Shown here in pieces: positions 5,039 to 11,620 of a stretch of DNA of 11,620 nucleotides (position 1 is its first letter; each line of letters opens with the position of its first letter). The stretch comes from an uncultured Phascolarctobacterium sp. (GTDB lineage Bacteria; Bacillota; Negativicutes; Acidaminococcales; Acidaminococcaceae): contig CASEGD010000015.1 in NCBI GenBank assembly GCA_949287345.1, forward strand, positions 1 through 11,620, read 5' to 3'. The notes under the pieces were generated by a model. That model was not told the origin of the DNA and searched no databases. It saw only the letters and a program-made list of their open reading frames with translations. The position numbers were made by a program, and so were the translations under genes.

Positions 5039-7549
5039 CTCGAAGGTTTATTGAAAAAGATTTTTGGTGACCCGAATGCCAAGGAATTGAAAGACATTCA
5101 GGGCATTGTCGATAAAATCAACGCGTTGGAACCCGAAATGCAGGCATTAAGCTCGGCCAACCTTGCCGCCAAAACCGGCGAGTTCAAGCTGCGCCTTGCC
5201 AAGGGCGAAACCCTTGATGATATTCTGCCGGAGGCTTTTGCCGTTGTGCGCGAAACCAGCAAGCGCGTTACCGGCATGCGCCATTTTGATGTACAGCTGA
5301 TTGGCGGCGTGGTGCTGCACCGCGGTAAAATTGCCGAGATGCGTACCGGCGAAGGCAAAACGCTTGTTGCAACCCTGCCTGCGTACTTAAACGCGCTTAC
5401 CGGCAAGGGCGTGCATGTTGTTACCGTCAACGATTACCTGGCGCGTCGCGACAGCGTTGACATGGGCCGCATTTATAAAGCGCTGGGCCTTAACGTAGGC
5501 CTTATTGTACACGATATGGATTACCCCGACCGCAAAGCCGCTTACGCTGCCGATATTACTTACGGCACCAACAACGAATTCGGCTTCGACTATCTGCGCG
5601 ACAACATGGTTGTTGATGAAAACCAGATGGTACAGCGCGAGCTGAACTTCTGTATCGTCGATGAGGTTGACAGTATCTTAATCGACGAAGCGCGTACCCC
5701 GCTGATTATATCCGGCCCGGGCGAAAAATCCACCGACCTGTACCGCGTGCTGGCACACGTTGTTTCCAACATGAGTGAGGGCGAGGATTACACCGTCGAT
5801 GAAAAACAGAAAACCGTTGCACCGACGGAAGCCGGTATCGCTAAAGCGGAAAAAATGCTGGGCATTTCCAACCTGTATGACGCTGAACACGGCGTGGACT
5901 TCTCGCATCACCTGATGTGCGCTTTAAAAGCCAAAGCCATTATGCACCGCGACAAGGACTACGTTGTTAAGGACGGCCAGGTTATCATCGTCGATGAATT
6001 TACCGGACGTTTGATGTTCGGCCGCCGCTTCTCCGAAGGCCTGCATCAGGCTATTGAAGCCAAGGAAGGCGTTAAGGTTGAACGCGAAAGCCAGACGCTG
6101 GCGACGATTACCTTCCAGAACTACTTCCGTATGTACAACAAGCTGAGCGGCATGACCGGCACGGCCAAAACGGAGGAACAAGAGTTCCAGAAGATTTACG
6201 GTCTGGACGTTATCGTTATCCCGACCAACAAACCGATGATCCGTATCGACTATCCGGACGTTATCTATAAAACCAAACGCGCCAAGTACAAAGCCGCCGT
6301 TGCGGAAATTGAAGAATGCCATAAATCCGGCCGCCCGGTACTGGTTGGCACAACCTCTATCGCGCAGTCCGAGGAGCTTTCCGCCATGCTGAAACGCCGC
6401 GGCATCCCTCATAACGTGCTGAACGCAAAATACCACGAAAAAGAAGCGGAGATTATCTCCCATGCAGGCCAGTACGGCGCTGTAACCATTGCCACCAACA
6501 TGGCAGGCCGCGGTACCGATATCGTGCTGGGCGAGGGCGTGCCTGAACTGGGCGGCCTCCACATTCTCGGCACGGAACGCCACGAAAGCCGCCGTATTGA
6601 TAACCAGCTGCGCGGACGCTGCGCCCGTCAGGGTGACCCGGGTTCTTCCAAATTCTTCCTGTCTTTGGAAGACGATTTGATGCGCCTGTTCGGCAGCGAC
6701 AACATCTCCGGCATTATGGACAAGCTGGGCATGGAAGAAGACGAGCCGATTGAGCACAAGCTGGTAACCAAATCCATCGAATCTGCACAGAAGAAGGTAG
6801 AAGCGCGCAACTTCACCATCCGTAAACAGGTTCTGGAATACGACAACGTAATGAACCAGCAGCGCGAGGTTATTTACAGCCAGCGCCGCAAAATTTTGCA
6901 GCAGGCCAATCTGCGCGATACCATTATGGAAATGGTGCATAAGGTTGTTGACCGCACCATGGCAATGTACGCTCCGCCGGAAGTTTATTCCGAAGACTGG
7001 GATTTGCAGGCACTCATCAACTACGCCGAAGAATTCTATGCTCCGCGCGGACTTTTGACCGTTGAATATTTGCAGAACCTCAGCCGTGAGGAACTGGAGG
7101 AATACCTGCATAAAGTAGCCGACGAGCATTACGCTGAACGCGAAGCCGCCATTACGCCCGAGCTGATGCGCGAGCTGGAAAACCTTGTAATGCTGAAGGT
7201 TGTGGACAACCACTGGATGGAACATCTGGACGCCATGGACATGCTGCGTGAAGGCGTGGGCCTGCGCGCATACGGCCAGAAAGACCCGCTGGTTGAATAT
7301 AAATTTGAAGCCTACGATATGTTCCAGGCTATGATTGACGCTATTCAGGACGACGTTGTACGCTACATTTACCGCGTAAACGTAGTTACCCAGCCGAAGG
7401 TTGAGGACCGCCTTGAAAACGCATCGACCAACGCACAGGACGAAGGCACGAAACAGCCTGTCGTTAAAAAGGAAGAACCGGGCCGCAACGACTCGTGCCC
7501 CTGCGGCAGCGGCAAAAAATATAAAAACTGCTGCGGCAAAGATAAATAA
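5036..7549 (+). CDS. secA: Preprotein translocase ATPase SecA
   Basis: SecA is the cytoplasmic motor that pushes unfolded preproteins through SecYEG. From the TTG at 5036 it is 837 residues, normal for the family. Visible parts in order are: the N-terminal [10 protein letters not shown]; Walker A MRTGEGKT (about 102-109); [20 protein letters not shown] (about 209-220, the DEAD-type Walker B); the second nucleotide-binding fold with [22 protein letters not shown] and [24 protein letters not shown]; the scaffold and wing regions; and a C-terminal zinc tail with Cys821, 823, 832 and 833 ([13 protein letters not shown]), which normally contacts SecB or the ribosome. Start choice: AAGGAG (5022-5027) gives good spacing (8) to TTG 5036, while GTG 5033 is also possible. 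A GTG at 5027 overlaps the ribosome site itself and is unlikely. No terminator separates it from prfB, 41 bases downstream. Confidence 0.97.
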   Translation: MLEGLLKKIFGDPNAKELKDIQGIVDKINALEPEMQALSSANLAAKTGEFKLRLAKGETLDDILPEAFAVVRETSKRVTGMRHFDVQLIGGVVLHRGKIAEMRTGEGKTLVATLPAYLNALTGKGVHVVTVNDYLARRDSVDMGRIYKALGLNVGLIVHDMDYPDRKAAYAADITYGTNNEFGFDYLRDNMVVDENQMVQRELNFCIVDEVDSILIDEARTPLIISGPGEKSTDLYRVLAHVVSNMSEGEDYTVDEKQKTVAPTEAGIAKAEKMLGISNLYDAEHGVDFSHHLMCALKAKAIMHRDKDYVVKDGQVIIVDEFTGRLMFGRRFSEGLHQAIEAKEGVKVERESQTLATITFQNYFRMYNKLSGMTGTAKTEEQEFQKIYGLDVIVIPTNKPMIRIDYPDVIYKTKRAKYKAAVAEIEECHKSGRPVLVGTTSIAQSEELSAMLKRRGIPHNVLNAKYHEKEAEIISHAGQYGAVTIATNMAGRGTDIVLGEGVPELGGLHILGTERHESRRIDNQLRGRCARQGDPGSSKFFLSLEDDLMRLFGSDNISGIMDKLGMEEDEPIEHKLVTKSIESAQKKVEARNFTIRKQVLEYDNVMNQQREVIYSQRRKILQQANLRDTIMEMVHKVVDRTMAMYAPPEVYSEDWDLQALINYAEEFYAPRGLLTVEYLQNLSREELEEYLHKVADEHYAEREAAITPELMRELENLVMLKVVDNHWMEHLDAMDMLREGVGLRAYGQKDPLVEYKFEAYDMFQAMIDAIQDDVVRYIYRVNVVTQPKVEDRLENASTNAQDEGTKQPVVKKEEPGRNDSCPCGSGKKYKNCCGKDK

Positions 7550-7590
7550 GCACAGCTTATAAATAAATTTACCTACGAAGGGATGTGAAT

Positions 7591-8701
7591 TTGGTGCTGA
7601 TAGAGGAATACAAACCGGAAATATCCGCATTAAAGCAAAAATTAGAGGAAATGAGGGGATCTCTTTGACGTCGCTGTCAAAGAGGACCGCATTGCCGAAT
7701 TAGAACATAAAATGGGCGCGCCCGATTTCTGGGACGAGCCGGAAGCCGCGCAGAAAACCGCGCAGGCTGTTACCCAGCTTAAAGCTGAAGTTGAAACCGT
7801 ATATAACCTTGAACAGCGTCTTGACGATCTGGAAGTAATGGTGGAGCTGGCTCTGGAAGAACCGGATTCCGGCATGGAGGACGAACTGGCAAGCGGGCTG
7901 GAAGCTGCCAAAGCCGAGATTGAGCATCTGGAGCTTGGCATGCTGCTTAACGGCGAATACGACGCCAACAACGCCATTTTAACCCTGCACGCAGGTGCGG
8001 GCGGCACGGAAGCACAGGACTGGACGAGCATGCTTTTGCGCATGTTTACCCGTTACGCCGAGCGCGAAGGCTTCCAGATTGAAATGCTGGACTATCTGCC
8101 GGGCGATGAAGCGGGCGTAAAAAGCGCTACGCTGCAAATCAACGGGCACAACGCTTACGGCTATCTGCGCAGCGAAAAGGGCGTACACCGCCTGGTGCGC
8201 ATTTCCCCGTTTGACGCCAACGCACGCCGCCATACATCCTTTGCGGCGGTTGACGTTATGCCGGAGCTGGACGACAGCGTCGATATTAAAATCGACCCGT
8301 CCGATTTGAAGGTTGACACCTACCGTGCCAGCGGTGCGGGCGGCCAGCACGTTAACAAAACAAGCTCCGCCGTGCGCATGACGCATATTCCGACCGGCAT
8401 TATCGTACAATGCCAGAACGAACGCTCGCAGATTCAGAACCGCGAACGCTGCATGCAGCTGTTACGCGCTAAATTATACGAATTTGAACGCGCTAAACAG
8501 GAAGCGCTGAAAAACGATATCGCCGGTGATTATCAGGAAATCGAATGGGGCAGCCAGATCCGCTCCTATGTTTTCCAGCCGTACAAGCTGGTTAAGGACC
8601 ACCGCACCGGCGCGGAAACAGGCAATGTGCAGGCCGTAATGGACGGCGGCATCGACCTGTTTATCGAAGCATATTTACGTTCCCAGCAAAAGAAACTGTA
8701 A
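7591..8701 (+). CDS. prfB: Peptide chain release factor 2, with programmed +1 frameshift
   Basis: RF2 recognises UGA and UAA stop codons and releases the finished peptide. The gene is read as 7591-7665, then +1, then 7667-8701, giving 369 residues. The first part from the TTG at 7591 is 25 codons (VLIEEYKPEIS...EEMRGSL), followed by an in-frame UGA as codon 26. After skipping T7666 the frame continues DVAVKEDRIAELEHK and on through the main body. With this start the stop-recognition tripeptide SPF falls at residues 205-207 and the catalytic GGQ at 250-252, the same numbers as in E. coli RF2. GGQ sits in RASGAGGQHVNKTSSAV. AAGGG near 7578-7582 is spaced 8 bases from TTG 7591; GTG 7594 in the same frame is an alternative. 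A start at the internal ATG 7712 would lose part of the N-terminal helical domain. RF2 controls its own level: low RF2 lets the ribosome shift at the UGA. Confidence 0.96.
7652..7669 (+). promoter_or_regulatory. prfB programmed +1 frameshift site
   Basis: AGGGGATCTCTTTGAC (7654-7669) corresponds to the E. coli site AGGGGGTATCTTTGAC. It has an internal Shine-Dalgarno-like AGGGG, the same 3-base gap, the slippery codon CTT (7663-7665), the in-frame UGA (7666-7668) and a C after the stop, which makes termination weak. The reading frame after the shift is open for 344 codons and is RF2 throughout. Confidence 0.95.
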
Positions 8702-8724
8702 TTTGCTGATTGGTGGAGATAGCG

Positions 8725-10812
8725 ATGAAAAGCCGTTTTAATCCTGTCCTGATTATAGTTATGCTCATCGGGCTTATCGGCGCGGTGTGGCTTAATTACA
8801 CCAGGTATCAGATTGAAGAACAGAATAAAACCGTGGAAATGGCAATGGAGTACGAAGGCTTGCAGCACCTTGCCGATTGGGAAGGGCTGCCCTTTGAAAC
8901 CGTTCTGAAGGATTTTAAGGACGCCGGTGTTACTTCACTGATTGTTTTTGACACTACCTTGCAGAAGCTGAACGACAAGGGAATTGTTTATGCAACGCCG
9001 GGGCGTGAGCTTATGCAGAATGGTACTGCCGGAAGCAGGTTCAGCGCCGTGCCGCAGCAGCAGCTTGTGGCAGACGCCGTTTACATTACGGAGGGCAGCT
9101 CGCCTGTCGCTTTTAAAGAAGTGGAACAGGATTTGCACCTGCGTTATGCAGATAACCGCATTGCCGTTGTCAGCGAAAGCCCGCGCATTATCCGTGTTCT
9201 GGGCGACCCGCGCATTATCGAAAAAGACAATTACGATACCAAGCAGCCGCTGATGCAGGCGCCGCTGGGTCTTTCCACGGAAGAAATGCAGACGGTGGCG
9301 AGTGCAGGCTTTAACGTTATCGTGCGCCCGCAAAACTATCTGCCTGTTACGGAAGCGCAGATTGACTGCGTTTTTGACCGCATCGACAAATCCGGTGCGA
9401 ACGTAGTTTCCTACATCGGCTGCGGCAAAGAAGTTGTCGGCTTCCCGGACAAGCTTGATTACATGGCTGAAAAGCTGCTGGAACGCGATATGGTGTTCGG
9501 CATGGTTGAACACTATACCCAGTTACAGTTTGCGCCGATGGAAGGCTTAATCCCGCTGGCGGAAAAAATGGATTACCAGGTGGCGCGTTCCTACATCATC
9601 GGCCAGGATGAACAGCGCAAGCTGAAAATGCCCGAGGCTTTGCGCCGCTGGGCACTGACGGACGAAGAACGCAACATCCGCATTAACTATATTAAACCCT
9701 TTATGTTGCCGCAGAACGGGCAGGATATTTTAGAACTGAATCTTGATTACGTAAGCAGCATTGCAAGCGATGTGCAGGCGCGCGGCTTTAAGCTGGGCAC
9801 CAGCGATGTGTTTGCCAACCCGGACGGCAGCAATACGGGCTACTTCCCGGATAAAAAGCTGCTGATTTTACCGGCGCTGGCCGTTGTGGCGGCCTGCCTG
9901 ATGTACATCAGCCTGACCTTTGGCTTTTTGCCGTTCAAATGGCAGAACATCATCATGGCTTCTTCCGGCTTATGCGTGGCATGCCTGCTGCTTAAAGCGC
10001 AGTCGCCGCTTTTGCGTCAGGCTCTGGCCTTTGCTTCGGCCTGCGTGTTCCCCGTGCTTTCCATGATTGTAATTGTGGAGTGGTGGGAGAGCGTTAAAGT
10101 GCGCTGCAAATGCCTTGTGCAGTTTATTATGCGTACCACTGTGCAGCTTGGCCTTGCCGTGCTGATGTCGCTGTGCGGCGCGGCGATGATTTCCGCGCTT
10201 CTGGGCGATGTACGCTTCTTTTTGGAAATTGATATTTACCGCGGCGTTAAGCTTACCTTCATTATGCCGGTGCTGTTAATGCTTTTGTGGTACGTCAAAC
10301 GCTTCAACGTGTTTGGCGGCAAAACCGGCGGCGGTATTATCGACGACATCCGTTATCTGTTATTGACGCATATCCGCCTGGAGCACCTGTTTATTTTGGG
10401 TGTGCTGGCGTTTGTGGCATATATTTTTGTAGGGCGCAGCGGCCATACTTCCGGCGTGCCTGTTTTGGGCATCGAGCTTAAAATGCGCGCCATGCTGGAG
10501 CAGCTGATGTACGCACGCCCGCGTACCAAGGAATTTATGATTGGCCATCCGGCCTTTTTCGTAGCGGCTTATGCCGCCTATTACAAAGCGCCGCGCCTGT
10601 GGCAGATGATTTTAGTGGCAGGCGCAGTAATCGGGCAGGGCAGCCTTGTGCAGACCTTTGCGCATATGCGCACGCCCGTGATTATGAGCTATATCCGTGC
10701 GCTGGACGGCTACTGGCTGGGCGCGCTAATCGGCATTTGTGCCGTTATTGTACTTAATTTGTTAATGCCTTATTTACAGAAATGGCAGAGGAGATATTTG
10801 GGTAATGAATAA
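8725..10812 (+). CDS. DUF5693-like polytopic membrane protein of unknown function
   Basis: This is a 695-residue protein whose function I cannot assign. One N-terminal membrane segment (about residues 7-25) is followed by a large soluble region of about 350 residues. Given the positive charge before the first segment, that region is probably outside the cytoplasmic membrane. The remainder, from about residue 379, is a cluster of roughly nine hydrophobic segments with short loops. The layout and the position directly before csaB match what I recall of the DUF5693 family in Firmicutes; this assignment is from memory and gene context. The ATG at 8725 is chosen because GGAG (8715-8718) lies 6 bases upstream; an in-frame TTG at 8710 is less likely. 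It starts 23 bases after prfB and its end overlaps csaB by 8 bases, so it is probably co-transcribed and translationally coupled with csaB. A role in delivering or handling the cell-wall polymer that CsaB modifies is an inference. Confidence 0.75.
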   Translation: MKSRFNPVLIIVMLIGLIGAVWLNYTRYQIEEQNKTVEMAMEYEGLQHLADWEGLPFETVLKDFKDAGVTSLIVFDTTLQKLNDKGIVYATPGRELMQNGTAGSRFSAVPQQQLVADAVYITEGSSPVAFKEVEQDLHLRYADNRIAVVSESPRIIRVLGDPRIIEKDNYDTKQPLMQAPLGLSTEEMQTVASAGFNVIVRPQNYLPVTEAQIDCVFDRIDKSGANVVSYIGCGKEVVGFPDKLDYMAEKLLERDMVFGMVEHYTQLQFAPMEGLIPLAEKMDYQVARSYIIGQDEQRKLKMPEALRRWALTDEERNIRINYIKPFMLPQNGQDILELNLDYVSSIASDVQARGFKLGTSDVFANPDGSNTGYFPDKKLLILPALAVVAACLMYISLTFGFLPFKWQNIIMASSGLCVACLLLKAQSPLLRQALAFASACVFPVLSMIVIVEWWESVKVRCKCLVQFIMRTTVQLGLAVLMSLCGAAMISALLGDVRFFLEIDIYRGVKLTFIMPVLLMLLWYVKRFNVFGGKTGGGIIDDIRYLLLTHIRLEHLFILGVLAFVAYIFVGRSGHTSGVPVLGIELKMRAMLEQLMYARPRTKEFMIGHPAFFVAAYAAYYKAPRLWQMILVAGAVIGQGSLVQTFAHMRTPVIMSYIRALDGYWLGALIGICAVIVLNLLMPYLQKWQRRYLGNE

Positions 10813-11620
10813 AATTGTCATTTCCGGATATTACGGATTTGCCAATGCCGGCGACGAAGCCATGCTTACTTCAATAGTAAGGGCTTTGCGCGGGGTGCAG
10901 CCGGATATTGATTTGACGGTCATCTCCGGCAACCCTGCCGAAACGGCCGCCAAACATAAGGTAAAAAGCATTTACCGTTTTAATTTTTGCGAGATATATA
11001 ATGCCGTTAAAAATGCCGATATGCTTTTAAGCGGCGGCGGCAGCCTTTTGCAGGACGTTACCAGCCTGCGCAGCCTGTTTTATTATCTGTTCATTATCTC
11101 AATGGGCAAAATGGCGGGCAAAAAGGTGCTGCTGTATTCGCACGGCATCGGGCCTATCCGTAATGCGCTGGCAAGGCGCTTAACAAAATTTGTCTGCGGC
11201 AAAGCGGATTTAATTACGGTCAGGGACGCCGATTCCGAAGCGGAGCTTTTAAAAATGGGCTTTGACGGCAGCAATATCATGGTTACTGCCGATTCCGTAC
11301 TGGCCCTGCCGGTGGCGGATAAAGCAATCGGGCAGAAGATACTGGCAGACGCCGGTGTTGATTTAAACAAACCGGTGCTGGGTATTTCCGTGCGCCCGTG
11401 GGCCGACGATATAAATTGCTTTAAGGTAATTGCCGCAGCCTTAAAACAGTTTAAACAGCAGCATGACGCGCAAATTGTGCTGCTGCCCTTGCAGTACCCG
11501 ACGGATTTAAAAAGCTGCGCTGCTCTGGCGGACTTTTTAAAAATGGAAAGCGGCATTTTCTTTTTGGATAAGCCGTTTACCACGGAAGAATTTTTATCGC
11601 TGATAGGCAATTTTAAGCTG
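10805..11620 (+). CDS. csaB: Polysaccharide pyruvyl transferase CsaB (C-terminus cut by window edge)
   Basis: The frame from ATG 10805 is open for 272 codons to the right edge. CsaB-type proteins are usually about 350-370 residues, so roughly a quarter is missing. CsaB transfers a pyruvyl ketal from phosphoenolpyruvate to a cell-wall polysaccharide, making the ligand that SLH-domain surface proteins bind. The start KIVISGYYGFANAGDEAM is the family signature, followed by ADMLLSGGGSLLQDVTS, LLYSHGIGPI, VRDADSEAEL and LGISVRPW. The gene overlaps the previous stop by 8 bases. The ribosome site GAGGAG (10788-10793) lies 11 bases upstream, inside the previous gene. In Negativicutes, SLH-domain outer-membrane proteins are reported to bind modified peptidoglycan directly, so the exact acceptor here is open. 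Confidence 0.9.
   Translation, partial: MNKIVISGYYGFANAGDEAMLTSIVRALRGVQPDIDLTVISGNPAETAAKHKVKSIYRFNFCEIYNAVKNADMLLSGGGSLLQDVTSLRSLFYYLFIISMGKMAGKKVLLYSHGIGPIRNALARRLTKFVCGKADLITVRDADSEAELLKMGFDGSNIMVTADSVLALPVADKAIGQKILADAGVDLNKPVLGISVRPWADDINCFKVIAAALKQFKQQHDAQIVLLPLQYPTDLKSCAALADFLKMESGIFFLDKPFTTEEFLSLIGNFKL

Noticed and set aside
5924..7630. 568-codon open frame on the minus strand opposite secA
   Set aside because: It is a mirror of secA codon use, rich in Asn, Ala, Phe and Val with no domain pattern. It has no ribosome site, and the plus-strand SecA is unmistakable.
7591..7711. prfB as a pseudogene or sequencing error because of the in-frame TGA
   Set aside because: The site matches the known RF2 autoregulatory frameshift signal in all parts, and the downstream frame is complete.
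11083..11610. 175-codon open frame on the minus strand opposite csaB
   Set aside because: It lies wholly inside the csaB reading frame, which shows family motifs throughout. Its translation is Ser- and Ala-rich with no recognisable features.
1..11620. CRISPR arrays, insertion sequences, tRNA genes, prophage or defence genes
   Set aside because: No regular repeat-spacer pattern, transposase, terminal inverted repeats, tRNA cloverleaf or typical defence domains were seen on either strand.

Overview
The window looks like chromosomal core sequence from a low-to-mid GC Firmicute. GC content is roughly half by eye, Shine-Dalgarno sequences are strong AGGAGG types, promoters are sigma-A-like, and there is a long-form HPF and a SecA with a C-terminal zinc tail. 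The order hpf - secA - prfB followed by a DUF5693-type membrane protein and csaB fits the Negativicutes, the outer-membrane Firmicutes (for example the Phascolarctobacterium/Acidaminococcus group). That placement is an inference from gene order and composition, not proven. Nothing points to a phage, plasmid, insertion sequence or CRISPR array.

Layout. Positions 1-587 (minus strand) hold an HD-GYP domain protein, a probable cyclic-di-GMP phosphodiesterase, whose C-terminus is cut by the window edge. A divergent promoter region (588-733) separates it from a structured non-coding RNA at about 734-995. The RNA has a near-consensus promoter, a 9-bp closing helix that begins at the predicted transcription start, several internal hairpins and a Rho-independent terminator. 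From 1058 to 4212 lies a polar amino acid (glutamine-type) ABC uptake system: two paralogous lipoprotein binding proteins, each with its own promoter, a terminator/attenuator hairpin, then a permease and an ATPase overlapping by ATGA. A strong terminator separates this from hpf (4378-4908), whose leader carries two tandem hairpins just before the Shine-Dalgarno.

After the hpf terminator a new promoter, with its -35 box inside the terminator's T-tract, starts a tightly packed unit: secA (TTG start), prfB (release factor 2, with the classic +1 programmed frameshift at an in-frame UGA), a DUF5693-like polytopic membrane protein, and csaB (polysaccharide pyruvyl transferase, running off the right edge). 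No terminator is visible inside this unit, so it probably makes one transcript.

How the genes fit together. HPF shuts ribosomes down in stationary phase. SecA drives protein export, and RF2 ends translation and controls its own level through the frameshift. The last two genes probably serve cell-wall polysaccharide pyruvylation, used in envelope and S-layer-domain anchoring. The least explained elements are the 734-995 RNA and the DUF5693 protein. I found no clearly new multi-gene system; the structured RNA is the best candidate for something not well described.
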